Origin: an uncultured Pelagibacteraceae bacterium | Lineage (GTDB): Bacteria; Pseudomonadota; Alphaproteobacteria; Pelagibacterales; Pelagibacteraceae | Assembly: GCA_902563435.1 (NCBI GenBank) | Contig: CACEXE010000001.1 | Coordinates: forward strand, 62,001-126,000 | DNA length: 64,000 nucleotides | Direction of reading: 5' to 3' | Part shown: positions 34,636-43,800 of the stretch, one piece after another | Position numbering within the stretch: the stretch's first letter is position 1 | Layout of the letters: every line of letters begins with the position of its first letter | Position numbers and translations under genes: made by a program | Notes under the pieces: generated by a model | What the model saw: the letters and a program-made list of their open reading frames with translations, nothing else | What the model was told of the DNA's origin: nothing | The model's database searches: none

Positions 34636-35161
34636 TTTTAAAACTTTGTCAGAGCCAGTCAAACAATTTGGTGGATTAATTAGTATAATTATTCTTATCT
34701 TTTTAACTTTTTTTATTTTAAATAATATTTTTGGTGAAGGTGATGAACTGGTTGCTAAAATGAAAATTGAAGAAGAAAGAATAGCTCAAGAAAGAAAACT
34801 TAATAAGCTAATTTCTAGTCTTCCCTCAGGAGTTTTGGTTTCGTTTGATGGTACTGACAATTTTAAATTATCTGATGAATTATATGAAGCTGTTTGTAAG
34901 GCAACTAAGCTTATACCTCAACGTGCAATTATGGGTGCGAATTTTCTAAACTTTAGAGCTCATGAAATTTATACAATTAACGGAAATAAAATAGATGAAA
35001 CATTTGTAAAATGGGACGATGAAAAAAATAAATGTTTTGCAGGTTTCGTTGTAAGTGGAAATAATGTTGGTGTAGATGAAACTGTAAAAGTAAGTGGAGA
35101 AGCTTTGAGTTTTTTAAGTACAGGTATTGATACAAGAGTTTATTTTATTAAAAATTTTTAA
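34616..35161 (+). CDS. Single-span membrane protein of unknown function
   Basis: A protein of about 181 residues with a short N-terminal part, one transmembrane span (LISIIILIFLTFFILNNIF), a charged helix likely to be a coiled coil (KMKIEEERIAQERKLNKLISSL) and a C-terminal domain with GVLVSFDGTDNFKLSDELYEAVCKATKLIPQ split over strands and helices. The frame is open ten codons further upstream (ATG at 34586), but the ATG at 34616 reduces overlap with the MORN gene and is preferred. No family was recognised. It ends 66 bases before proV. Confidence 0.55.
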   Translation: MEVSKNSFKTLSEPVKQFGGLISIIILIFLTFFILNNIFGEGDELVAKMKIEEERIAQERKLNKLISSLPSGVLVSFDGTDNFKLSDELYEAVCKATKLIPQRAIMGANFLNFRAHEIYTINGNKIDETFVKWDDEKNKCFAGFVVSGNNVGVDETVKVSGEALSFLSTGIDTRVYFIKNF

Positions 35162-35174
35162 GGAGGAAATGTAA
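35161..35174 (+). other. Orphan strong Shine-Dalgarno with a start-stop codon pair
   Basis: Overlapping the stop of the preceding gene is AGGAGG, a perfect ribosome binding site, followed by AA, an ATG and an immediate TAA. No gene begins there; proV starts 54 bases later. It may be a ribosome-loading element, a relic of a lost gene, or chance. Confidence 0.35.
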
Positions 35175-35227
35175 CAAATTATAGAGATTTTATTTTATCT
35201 TAAATTCGTATAACCTGAATATTATTT

Positions 35228-36259
35228 ATGTCTGAACCAGTAATTAAATGCCAATCTGTTTATAAAATCTTTGGAGCAAACGCTGAAAGAATGCTCAAAG
35301 AAGCAAATGGTAATGTTGATGCAAAAACATTTCAAGAAAATGGATGTATTGTAGGAGTTAACAATGCTTCTTTTGAGGTATCTAAGGGTGAAATGTTAGT
35401 TGTAATGGGTTTATCAGGATCAGGTAAGTCAACACTATTAAGGTGTATATCTAGATTAACAGACGCAACAGGTGGAAAAATTTTTATTGAAGGTCAAGAC
35501 TTGCTTAATTTAAATAACAAGGAACTTATTGATTTAAGAAGAAATAAAATGGGAATGGTTTTTCAAAGTTTTGCGCTACTTCCACATAAAACAGTTTTAG
35601 AAAATATTGCTTTTCCTCTTCAAATTAAGGGTATTAAAACTGAAGACAGTATTAATAAAGCAATGGATATGGTCAAACTTGTTGGTCTCGATGGAAGAGA
35701 AAATTATTTTCCAAGAGAGTTATCTGGAGGACAACAACAAAGGGTTGGAATTGCGAGATCATTGGCAGTTGAGCCAGATATATGGTTCTTAGACGAACCT
35801 TTCTCTGCATTAGATCCACTTATAAGGAAAGAAATGCAAGATGAATTTTTAAGACTTCAAGAAAAATTACAAAAAACTATAATGTTTATTACTCATGATT
35901 TTGATGAAGCCTTAAAACTAGCTGATCGAATTGCAATTATGAAAGATGGAATAATTGAGCAATTAGATACACCTGCGAACATTGTTTTAAATCCAGCTAC
36001 AGAATATGTAAGAAAATTTACGGAAGAAGTTCCAAGGGAAAAAGTTTTATTAATTAAAGATGTAATGGATGAAATAACATCTGACGACATGGGAGATATA
36101 AAAGTTTCAAAAGACGAGATTATTGAAAATGTTGCAGAAAAAATATTAACACAAGAAAAAACAGTAGCTGTTACAGATAGCAAAAATAATATTGTAGGTT
36201 CAATTAATCCTACAAAAATTATTAATACAGTTTTTGGGGGAAGAAAAAATAATCATTAA
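35228..36259 (+). CDS. proV: Glycine betaine/proline-type ABC transporter ATP-binding protein
   Basis: A 343-residue ATPase of the ProV/OpuAA/TmoV type. Motifs are Walker A GLSGSGKST (about residue 61), Q-loop MVFQSFALLPH, signature LSGGQQQRVGIARSL, Walker B IWFLDEPFSALD and switch FITHDFDEA. It begins with the N-terminal extension of this subfamily (CQSVYKIFGANAERML) and ends with a short CBS-like remnant (AVTDSKNNIVGSINP). It energises the permease encoded three bases downstream and pairs with the binding protein at 32874-33827. Confidence 0.92.
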   Translation: MSEPVIKCQSVYKIFGANAERMLKEANGNVDAKTFQENGCIVGVNNASFEVSKGEMLVVMGLSGSGKSTLLRCISRLTDATGGKIFIEGQDLLNLNNKELIDLRRNKMGMVFQSFALLPHKTVLENIAFPLQIKGIKTEDSINKAMDMVKLVGLDGRENYFPRELSGGQQQRVGIARSLAVEPDIWFLDEPFSALDPLIRKEMQDEFLRLQEKLQKTIMFITHDFDEALKLADRIAIMKDGIIEQLDTPANIVLNPATEYVRKFTEEVPREKVLLIKDVMDEITSDDMGDIKVSKDEIIENVAEKILTQEKTVAVTDSKNNIVGSINPTKIINTVFGGRKNNH

Positions 36260-36262
36260 ACT

Positions 36263-38416
36263 ATGGAATTACTTAAAAAATATCCTAAATTGTTTCAATG
36301 GTTGTTTTTATTAGCTGTATTTTTTGCACTATGTTTTGCAATTGATGTTCCTGAAACTTATAAATTTATTAGAGGACAAGCAGAATTTGTAAAAGATCCT
36401 AATCAGAGTGCCTTCGTATTTCTAGGTAAAGAAGTTAGATATTACGCTTTTGATGTTTTCTGGAGATTGCCACCATTACTTGGATGGCTTCCAATTTGGA
36501 TAAATGATTCATTATTCTTTTTAATGAATGATTGGATGCCAATGGAATTTTGGAATGAAGATACGCAGGAATATAAAACACGACCTTTAGTTTTACAAAT
36601 AACTAGAAACCTAACCGCATTTATGACTTTTCTAATAGAATTAATTAGAGAGATTTTATTAGGCGGTCTTGAAACAATTGTTGCTTTTACTAGTTGGGAT
36701 TGGATTGATGCTAATCCCTGGGCAGAATTGCCAGGCTTACCTTGGACTATTGTAGCAGCAGGATCAGCGATACTTGCTTATAAGTTAGGAGGTAAAGGAT
36801 TGGCCTTATATGCACTTTTATCAATGACTTACATTTCAATATTTGGACAATGGAAACCGTCTATGCAAACACTTTCTTTTATATTGGTTGCAGCACCTCT
36901 TTCATTTATTTTTGGTTTAGGTTTGGGTGTTGCGGCATACAAAAGTAAAAGAGTAGAAAAAGCTTTATATCCAATACTTTTAGTTATGCAGACGATGCCC
37001 CAGTATGCTGTATTAGTTCCTGCACTAGTTCTTTTTGGGGTAGGAGACCATGCTGCAGTAATTATAACAATGATTGTCGCTGTGCCACCAATGATACTAT
37101 TAACTTTATTAGGTTTAAGGGCTGTCCCCCCAGAGGTAATTGAAGCTGGTAGAATGAGTGGATGTAGCAACTGGCAACTAATGTCAAAAGTATTAATTCC
37201 AACAGCGAGAAGAGATATTTTAATAGGAGTTAACCAAGTTATAATGGTATGTTTTTCTATGGCAGTTATCTCTGCATTTATAGGAGCAAAAGGTTTAGGT
37301 TTTAATTTATTATTAGCTCTAAATCAGTTGAATATTGGATTAGCATTAGAGGCAGGTCTTTGTATTAGTTTGATTGCAATTTTATTAGATAAGATGTCTT
37401 TAGCTTGGGCAAATAAACAGGTTGATTATTTTGGTAATTTAAATTTTTTTCAACGAAATAAAAATTCATTATTCTTTGGAGTTATAGTAATAGTAGGTAT
37501 TCTATTAGCTTACTTTGGATCAATTTATTTTAAAGACGGGTATAATTATTTATTTGAAGTTCCGCATAATAAAGGAATATCAACAGCAGACTTTTGGAAT
37601 AAAGGTGTTGACTGGATATTTGATACTTTCTTTGTATATATAAAAGCATTTAACACTTGGCTAATTGTTGATGTACTCCAACCGATGAGAGCTTTATATT
37701 TGAGAATGCCAGCCGTAGCCACATTAGTTCTAGTCGTTGGAGCTGGATATTTAATTGGTGGAGTTAGATCTGCTTTAGTTGTTTGTGGTTTAACTTTATT
37801 TATAGCTCTAAGCCCATGGTGGGATAGAGCTTTAGTAACCACATACATGGCTACATTTGGTGTACTAGTTTCTTGCACAATTGGATTTACTGTTGGAACT
37901 TTATGTTTTCAAAATAAACATACTACAAACTTTATGTTAAATGTTTGTGATATATTTCAAACTTTTCCATCTTTTGTATATTTAATTCCTGTGATGATGC
38001 TTTTTGGAATTACAGATACTTCAGTTTTAATTGCTGTAATAGTTTATGCTACGATACCAGCAACAAGATACACAATTGAGGGTCTTAGAAGTGTTCCAGC
38101 TGGACTACATGATGCTGCAACGATGTCAGGTGTCACAAAGTTTCAAAGACTATTTAAAATAGAATTTCCATTAGCATTTCCACACATGATGTTGGGGCTT
38201 AATCAAACAATAGTTTTTGCATTATTTATGGTGATTATTGGTGCCTTTATTGGAACTGAAGATTTAGGTCAGTACATTCTAAAAGCTCTATCAGATAAAA
38301 AAGGGGCAGGTATTGGATTAACACTCGGAATTTGTGTTGCATTTATTGGACTAATTTTTGACAACTTAATTAGAACTTGGGTAGGACAAAGAAAAAAACA
38401 TCTAGGTATAGACTAA
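36263..38416 (+). CDS. proW: Tandem-fused ABC permease of the glycine betaine/TMAO type
   Basis: A 717-residue permease made of two ProW-like halves. Each has the EAA loop: EVIEAGRMSGCSNWQLMSKV in the first half (near residue 293) and GLHDAATMSGVTKFQRLFKI in the second (near 612). Together they predict some twelve or more membrane spans. Ordinary ProW is about 300-350 residues and works as a homodimer; here a fused gene supplies both copies, as in TmoW-type permeases. Glycerol kinase follows after four bases. Confidence 0.9.
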   Translation: MELLKKYPKLFQWLFLLAVFFALCFAIDVPETYKFIRGQAEFVKDPNQSAFVFLGKEVRYYAFDVFWRLPPLLGWLPIWINDSLFFLMNDWMPMEFWNEDTQEYKTRPLVLQITRNLTAFMTFLIELIREILLGGLETIVAFTSWDWIDANPWAELPGLPWTIVAAGSAILAYKLGGKGLALYALLSMTYISIFGQWKPSMQTLSFILVAAPLSFIFGLGLGVAAYKSKRVEKALYPILLVMQTMPQYAVLVPALVLFGVGDHAAVIITMIVAVPPMILLTLLGLRAVPPEVIEAGRMSGCSNWQLMSKVLIPTARRDILIGVNQVIMVCFSMAVISAFIGAKGLGFNLLLALNQLNIGLALEAGLCISLIAILLDKMSLAWANKQVDYFGNLNFFQRNKNSLFFGVIVIVGILLAYFGSIYFKDGYNYLFEVPHNKGISTADFWNKGVDWIFDTFFVYIKAFNTWLIVDVLQPMRALYLRMPAVATLVLVVGAGYLIGGVRSALVVCGLTLFIALSPWWDRALVTTYMATFGVLVSCTIGFTVGTLCFQNKHTTNFMLNVCDIFQTFPSFVYLIPVMMLFGITDTSVLIAVIVYATIPATRYTIEGLRSVPAGLHDAATMSGVTKFQRLFKIEFPLAFPHMMLGLNQTIVFALFMVIIGAFIGTEDLGQYILKALSDKKGAGIGLTLGICVAFIGLIFDNLIRTWVGQRKKHLGID

Positions 38417-38420
38417 AATT

Positions 38421-39899
38421 GTGAAAAAATTTCTTGTTGCTATCGACCAAGGTACAACATCGTCTAGAGCAATTCTCTTTGATTTAGATGGCAATATAAA
38501 ATTTACATCTCAGTTTGAATTTAATCAATACTTTCCAAAAAATGGATGGGTAGAGCATAATCCAAATGAAATTTGGTTAACCACTCTTAAAGCTTTAAAA
38601 AAAGTAATTAAAAAAGCATCTCTTCTCAAAGGAAAAATATTAAGTATTGGAATAACCAACCAGAGAGAGACAACTATTCTTTGGAATAAGAAAACAGGTA
38701 AACCAATTTACAATGCAATAGTTTGGCAAGATAGAAGAACACAAGAATTTTGCGATAAACTTAAGCAAAAAAAATATGAAAAAATTTTTAGAAAAAAAAC
38801 TGGTTTATTTATTGATCCATATTTTTCAGCTACTAAAATTAAATGGATCCTAGAAAATGTAAAAATTTCGAATAAACTTCAAAAATCTAATAACTTATTA
38901 TTTGGCACTGTTGATACTTTCTTAATTTGGAAACTTACTAATGGACAACATCATTTAACAGATGCAACAAATGCAAGTAGAACAATGTTATTTAATATTC
39001 ATGATAATAAATGGGATAAAGAAATTTTAAAAAAGCTCAATATCTCAAAAAGTATTTTACCTGATGTAAAAAATTCAGCGGATGATTTTGGAATAACAAA
39101 TAAAAAAATAGTTGGATATGAAATTCCTATATCTGCAGTTTTAGGTGATCAACAAGCTGCAGCTGTAGGACAATCTTGTTTTAAAAAAGGCTCAATTAAA
39201 AGTACTTATGGCACAGGTGCTTTTGTAATAATGAATACTGGATCAAAAAAAATTTTTTCAAAAAATAAATTATTAACTACAATTTGCTACAGATTAAACG
39301 GAAAAAATACTTTTGCTCTCGAAGGTTCAATTTTTATCGCTGGAGCAGGTGTTCAATGGCTAAGAGATAAGTTAAAATTAATTAATAATGGTTATGATAC
39401 TGAACAAATTGCTAAATCAAAAAAAAATAATGAAGGTGTCTATGTTGTGCCAGCTTTTAGTGGACTGGGAGCTCCATACTGGAGACCTGACGCAAGAGGA
39501 GTTATTACTGGATTAACTAGAGATAGTGATTGGAAAACTTTAGTAAGAGCAGTTCTAGAGTCTGTGGCATACCAAAGCCATGATCTATTTAATGCCATGA
39601 GAAAAGATGGATTAAAACCTAATATAGTAAAAGTTGATGGAGGAATGGTGAAAAACGAATGGTTTTCACAGTTTTTGGCAAATATTGTTGATATTAAAAC
39701 AGAAAGACCCAAAGTTTTGGAAACCACAGCTCTTGGAGTTGCTTTATTTGCTGGATACCAAATTGGAGTATTTAAATCATTAGAGCAAATAAAGAGAAAA
39801 TGGAAAAAAGATAAAATTTTTAAACCTAAACTAAGTAACTCTGTTAGAAAAAAACTACTTAATGGTTGGAAGTTATCAGTTGAGAAAACCTTATTGTAA
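38421..39899 (+). CDS. glpK: Glycerol kinase
   Basis: A 492-residue FGGY kinase that phosphorylates glycerol to glycerol 3-phosphate. The first phosphate motif is AIDQGTTSSRAILFD, followed by ITNQRETTILWNKKTGKPIY, NAIVWQDRRT, ILGDQQAA-like VLGDQQAAAVGQ and STYGTGAFVIMNTG. The C-terminal part holds VPAFSGLGAPYWRPDARG. It starts with GTG four bases after the permease, which makes it part of the transporter operon. A glycerol-yielding substrate for the downstream hydrolase system would explain its presence. Confidence 0.93.
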   Translation: MKKFLVAIDQGTTSSRAILFDLDGNIKFTSQFEFNQYFPKNGWVEHNPNEIWLTTLKALKKVIKKASLLKGKILSIGITNQRETTILWNKKTGKPIYNAIVWQDRRTQEFCDKLKQKKYEKIFRKKTGLFIDPYFSATKIKWILENVKISNKLQKSNNLLFGTVDTFLIWKLTNGQHHLTDATNASRTMLFNIHDNKWDKEILKKLNISKSILPDVKNSADDFGITNKKIVGYEIPISAVLGDQQAAAVGQSCFKKGSIKSTYGTGAFVIMNTGSKKIFSKNKLLTTICYRLNGKNTFALEGSIFIAGAGVQWLRDKLKLINNGYDTEQIAKSKKNNEGVYVVPAFSGLGAPYWRPDARGVITGLTRDSDWKTLVRAVLESVAYQSHDLFNAMRKDGLKPNIVKVDGGMVKNEWFSQFLANIVDIKTERPKVLETTALGVALFAGYQIGVFKSLEQIKRKWKKDKIFKPKLSNSVRKKLLNGWKLSVEKTLL

Positions 39900-39905
39900 A
39901 TTTTA

Positions 39906-41234
39906 TTATTTTAAAAAAGTATCCATAGAGTCGTCCATTGCAGATGCCCAAGGAGTGTGATGAACAGGAGCTATTGATCCAGTCACAGGTGATGAAAAAG
40001 ATTTATTTCTGTAAGTTGAAATATCATCCATTTTATGATGTTCCCAATCTTTGAAATGTTTTCTTATCAATTCAAAATCAATTTTTGGATAATCCGACAT
40101 ATCATGAAGCTCTTTAGTATACTCAGTTTGAAAATCAATCATTTGATCTGGATTTTCTAATTTTTCTTCCATAGAAACCCATTTAAAAATATCTTTTTCT
40201 ATTTCACTATCATTCGGAATTTTAATTTTATTCATTATCACATCTCTAGCGAACCATGCTTGGCAATCAAACATATTAAAAGTATGAAATTGATCCTGCA
40301 TACCCAGGTACATTATCTTGTGATTATCTTGCCAAACTACTCCTTTGTATAATTTTGGTGGATATAATCTATTATGAGTTTTGAGACTTAGTTTTTCATT
40401 TAAAAATGGAAAATGATGCAGGTATCCAGTGCATAATATAATTACATCTGCTTCTTGTTCTGTACCATCTTTAAAAATTGCTTTGTTACCTTCTAATCTA
40501 TCTAGATAGTAGACTTCTTTCATACCAGAAGGCCATTTAAAACCCATTGGATTGTGTCTATAACCAATGGTTACACTTTTGGCTCCATATTTATTACATT
40601 GTAGAGCAACATCTTCAGCTGAATAACTGCTTCCAAGCACTATCACATTTTTATCTCTAAATTCTTCAGCATCTCTGAAATCATGAGAATGCATTATTCT
40701 TCCTGGAAAAGAACTCATTCCTTTGTATTCAGGAATAAATGGAACTGAAAAATGTCCAGTTGAAACTACTACATAATCAAACTTGTCAGACAAAATTTTA
40801 TTGTTATTTTTATCTTGGTAGCTAACTTCAAATTTGTCTGAATTATAATTTACACTCTTTACGGTTGTGCTAAATTTTATTTTGCTTTTAATGTTTCCTT
40901 TACTTACTCTACCAATTATATAATTGTATAATACTTCTCTAGGTGGAAAAGATGGAATAGGTTTTCCAAAATGCTCATCAAAAGAATAATCTGCAAATTC
41001 TAAACATTCTTTTGGTCCATTTGACCATAAATATCTATACATACTATTGGGGACAGGATCACCATATTGATCTGAACCAGTTCTCCAACTGTAGTTCCAT
41101 AGTCCTCCCCAATCATCTTGTTTTTCAAAACACACTATTTCTGGAACTTTTTCTCCTTTTTGCTCAGCATGTTCGAAGGCTCTTAACATCGATAAACCAC
41201 AAGGCCCTGCACCAATTATAGCTATTTTATTCAT
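39906..41234 (-). CDS. tmm: Trimethylamine monooxygenase (flavin-containing monooxygenase)
   Basis: A 442-residue bacterial FMO matching Tmm along its length. The FAD motif is GAGPCGL (residues 8-14) and the NADPH motif is VLGSSYSAEDVALQ. The FMO signature is FPGRIMHSHDFRD, and CTGYLHHFPFLNEKL comes later. The blocks WGGLWNYSWRTGSDQYGDPV, MYRYLWSNGPKECLEF and the closing HHTPWASAMDDSMDTF are typical of Tmm. It oxidises trimethylamine to TMAO (and often dimethyl sulfide to DMSO), feeding the Tdm encoded nearby. It is on the minus strand between glpK and gpsA. Confidence 0.95.
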   Translation of the reverse strand: MNKIAIIGAGPCGLSMLRAFEHAEQKGEKVPEIVCFEKQDDWGGLWNYSWRTGSDQYGDPVPNSMYRYLWSNGPKECLEFADYSFDEHFGKPIPSFPPREVLYNYIIGRVSKGNIKSKIKFSTTVKSVNYNSDKFEVSYQDKNNNKILSDKFDYVVVSTGHFSVPFIPEYKGMSSFPGRIMHSHDFRDAEEFRDKNVIVLGSSYSAEDVALQCNKYGAKSVTIGYRHNPMGFKWPSGMKEVYYLDRLEGNKAIFKDGTEQEADVIILCTGYLHHFPFLNEKLSLKTHNRLYPPKLYKGVVWQDNHKIMYLGMQDQFHTFNMFDCQAWFARDVIMNKIKIPNDSEIEKDIFKWVSMEEKLENPDQMIDFQTEYTKELHDMSDYPKIDFELIRKHFKDWEHHKMDDISTYRNKSFSSPVTGSIAPVHHTPWASAMDDSMDTFLK

Positions 41235-41349
41235 ATAAACTTTATAATTTTAAAAATTTATCTTATTAATAAATTCAAAAAAAATAAAACTATTTTTTCT
41301 TTAAATTTACTTGTTATTAATGAATAGTTTATTTTTATTGAATTTATTT

Positions 41350-42306
41350 ATGAAAAAAATTCTAATTATTGGAGGGGGAGCTATGGGGTCTGCGTTCTCT
41401 GTTCCATGTATAGATAATAATAATAAAGTATTTATTACAGAACCACATAGTCAAAGATTTATTAAAAATTTATCATCAAAAAATAAATTTCATTCAGGCT
41501 TAAAAATTAATCTTTCAAAAAAACTAATATTTAAAAAATATGGTAAGGAATTATTTCTTGAAAAATATGATCTTATTGTTATTGCATTAAGTTTATCAGG
41601 TATTAATTTTGTTGGTAAAGAATTAAAAAAGTACAAAGTAAAATCTCCAGTTTTAGTTCTTACAAAAGGTCTCAAATATGAAAAGAAAAATAAAAAAATT
41701 ACAACTATTTCTCAAACTCTTTTAAAAAATATTCCTAAATTAAATGTATCAGTTTTGAAGGGACCTTGTTTAGCTAAAGAATTATCAAGAAAAAGTCAAA
41801 CGAGTGTAATTATAGCTAACAAAAACATTAAAATTGCAAAATTGTTAGGTAAAATGATTTCAACTAAATATTATTTAATAGAATACTCTAAAGACGTAAT
41901 TGGTGTTGAAATATGTTCAGCAATAAAAAATATTTATTCTATGATAATTGGCTCTGGTTTAAGTTTAAATAAATCTTCAAGTCTATTTCAAAAATCACTA
42001 TCAGAAATGAAATACATTACTAGACAGTTAAAAGGAAAAGAAGAAACAGTTTTAAGTCTAGCAGGAGTTGGAGACCTGTATGTAAGCGCTGCAGGTGGAA
42101 GAAATAGCAAAATGGGAAACTATTTAGGACAAGGTTTTACTTTCAAAAGTGCTAAAAAAAAGTTTATGGTAAATGATACAGTAGAAGGCGAACAACTTGT
42201 GAGAGAAATTGCGCCATTTATTTTAAAAAAATTTAATTCAAAAAAAATTCCTTTGATGTTCAGAATGATTAGAGCAATTCTAAAAAATAAAAAATTTTTG
42301 ATTTAA
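41350..42306 (+). CDS. gpsA: NAD(P)-dependent glycerol-3-phosphate dehydrogenase
   Basis: A 318-residue dehydrogenase of the GpsA family interconverting glycerol 3-phosphate and dihydroxyacetone phosphate. The nucleotide motif is ILIIGGGAMGSAFS, followed by LTKGLKYE, LKGPCLAKEL with the usual GP-A-E block and VGVEICSAIKNIYSM. AGVGDLYVSAAGGRNSKMGNYLG resembles the substrate-binding GLGDL...S.RN region. The ATG at 41350 is chosen over a TTG at 41311 that would add 13 unconserved hydrophobic residues. The usual role is phospholipid synthesis, but the company of glpK and a hydrolase operon suggests a possible catabolic use. Confidence 0.88.
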   Translation: MKKILIIGGGAMGSAFSVPCIDNNNKVFITEPHSQRFIKNLSSKNKFHSGLKINLSKKLIFKKYGKELFLEKYDLIVIALSLSGINFVGKELKKYKVKSPVLVLTKGLKYEKKNKKITTISQTLLKNIPKLNVSVLKGPCLAKELSRKSQTSVIIANKNIKIAKLLGKMISTKYYLIEYSKDVIGVEICSAIKNIYSMIIGSGLSLNKSSSLFQKSLSEMKYITRQLKGKEETVLSLAGVGDLYVSAAGGRNSKMGNYLGQGFTFKSAKKKFMVNDTVEGEQLVREIAPFILKKFNSKKIPLMFRMIRAILKNKKFLI

Positions 42307-42356
42307 AAAATATTATATTTATTGACTTTTTGATCATGGGAGACTTTTTTAACTTA

Positions 42357-42385
42357 TTGTCATTCATTTCTCTCGCTGATACATT
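42357..42385 (+). promoter_or_regulatory. Candidate sigma-70 promoter of the sugar-type transport operon
   Basis: In the 111-base gap before the binding-protein gene, TTGTCA (42357-42362) and TACATT (42380-42385) are 17 bases apart. They match the consensus at five and four positions. The leader then contains the ribosome binding site AGAGGGGA ahead of the ATG at 42418. A second TTGACT at 42322 lacks a matching -10 box. Confidence 0.4.
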
Positions 42386-42417
42386 TAATTTATTAATCAA
42401 CGAAAAGAGGGGAATCA

Positions 42418-43746
42418 ATGATTAAAAAAACAATAATAACCGTCTGTACGCTTATATTTTTAATTTCAAATATTAGTTACGCAGACATCACTTTTTGGAC
42501 TACAGAAGTTCAGCCAGCTAGAATGGCTAAACAAGAGGCAATGGCTAAAGATTTTGAAGCTAAAACTGGCATCAAAGTTGAAGTTATTCCTGTGGAAGAA
42601 AAAGATTTAGGAACAAGAGCAACTGCAGCAGCTGCAGCTGGTGATCTTCCTGATGTAATCTATCACACATTACAGTATGTACTACCTTGGGCAGAAGCTG
42701 GAATATTAGATGTAGATGCTAATAATGCAGTTGTTAAAGAACTTGGCAAAAAAACTTTTGCGCCAGGTGCTTTAAATATGGCTAAAAAAGGATCAAAAAT
42801 AGCCGCTGTACCAGTTGATGGTTGGACACAAATGGTCGTTTATAGAAAAGACTTATTTGAAAAAGCAGGTCTTGCACCACCAACAAGCTATGAAAATATT
42901 ACTAAAGCGGTTGAAGCACTTTCTGGTGATGGAATGTTTGGATTTGTTGCTGCAACAAAAACTGACGAAAACTTTATGAGTCAAGTTTTAGAACATGTTC
43001 TTTTAGCAAATGGAGTAAATGTTGTTAAAAAAGGTGCAATAAGAAAACAAGGCAAAAAGTTAAAAGCTTCTTTAGAGTTTTATAAAGTTATTGCAAATGC
43101 AAGTCCTCCAGGAGAATTATACTGGAAGCAATCAAGAGAATTGTATTTTGCTGGAAAAACTCCAATGATAATTTGGTCTCCATTTATCATGGATGAATTA
43201 GCTGGTTTAAGAGACTCAGCACCGCCAACAATAAATAGTGATCCAACATCTAGTGAGTTAGCTTCAAAAACTGGCTTCATTACAAACCTTAAAGGTCCTA
43301 ATAATAGTAAAGGGGCTGCTTGGGCTGATGTCAGATATTTTGGAATAACTGCTGATGCTGATACAGAAGAAGCAAGTGCGTTTATCAAATATTCAATGGA
43401 CGAGGGTTATACAAAGACACTTTCAATAGCACCAGAAGGTAAATTTCCTGTAAGAAGAGGAAACTCAAGCGATCCCGAGGCGTTTACAAAAGCATGGAGC
43501 AAACTACCTGTAGGAGTTGATAGAAAAGCACCATTATCAGACTTATATTCAGAGGATGTTATAAATAATATTGTTGCTGGATTAGATAAGGCTCAAAGAT
43601 GGGGTGTAAAAGAAGGTGAACTTTCTAGAGCTTCTAAAATTATTAATAACAAGTTTATTAATAGAATAACTAGACTTTATGTTGATGGACAGATTGATAT
43701 TGATCAAGCAGTAGATATGATCAATCAAAAACTCTCTCAATTTTAA
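42418..43746 (+). CDS. Carbohydrate-type (CUT1) ABC transporter substrate-binding protein
   Basis: A 442-residue periplasmic binding protein with a signal peptide cleaved after Ala22 (SNISYA). It shows the family-1 extracellular solute-binding layout: FEAKTGIKVEVIPV, AAAAGDLPDVIYH, AVPVDGWTQMVVYRKDLFEKAG and, in the second lobe, IIWSPFIMDELAGLRD. It should deliver a sugar or glycoside to the two permeases downstream. Next to a GH63-like hydrolase, glpK and gpsA the ligand may be a glucosyl-polyol, which is inference. It is followed by a strong hairpin, a common way to keep binding-protein levels above the permeases. Confidence 0.88.
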   Translation: MIKKTIITVCTLIFLISNISYADITFWTTEVQPARMAKQEAMAKDFEAKTGIKVEVIPVEEKDLGTRATAAAAAGDLPDVIYHTLQYVLPWAEAGILDVDANNAVVKELGKKTFAPGALNMAKKGSKIAAVPVDGWTQMVVYRKDLFEKAGLAPPTSYENITKAVEALSGDGMFGFVAATKTDENFMSQVLEHVLLANGVNVVKKGAIRKQGKKLKASLEFYKVIANASPPGELYWKQSRELYFAGKTPMIIWSPFIMDELAGLRDSAPPTINSDPTSSELASKTGFITNLKGPNNSKGAAWADVRYFGITADADTEEASAFIKYSMDEGYTKTLSIAPEGKFPVRRGNSSDPEAFTKAWSKLPVGVDRKAPLSDLYSEDVINNIVAGLDKAQRWGVKEGELSRASKIINNKFINRITRLYVDGQIDIDQAVDMINQKLSQF

Positions 43747-43764
43747 TCTTGTAATTTAAATTTA

Positions 43765-43800
43765 AATAAAAGCGGATAATATGTATTATCCGCTTTTATT
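43765..43800 (+). terminator. Long hairpin abutting the start of the first permease gene
   Basis: A perfect 16-base stem (AATAAAAGCGGATAAT with ATTATCCGCTTTTATT) with loop ATGT ends exactly one base before the ATG of the permease gene at 43801. The right arm includes a short T-run. It can act as a partial terminator, an mRNA 3'-end protector for the binding-protein message, or a block on permease translation by covering the ribosome binding site. Confidence 0.75.
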
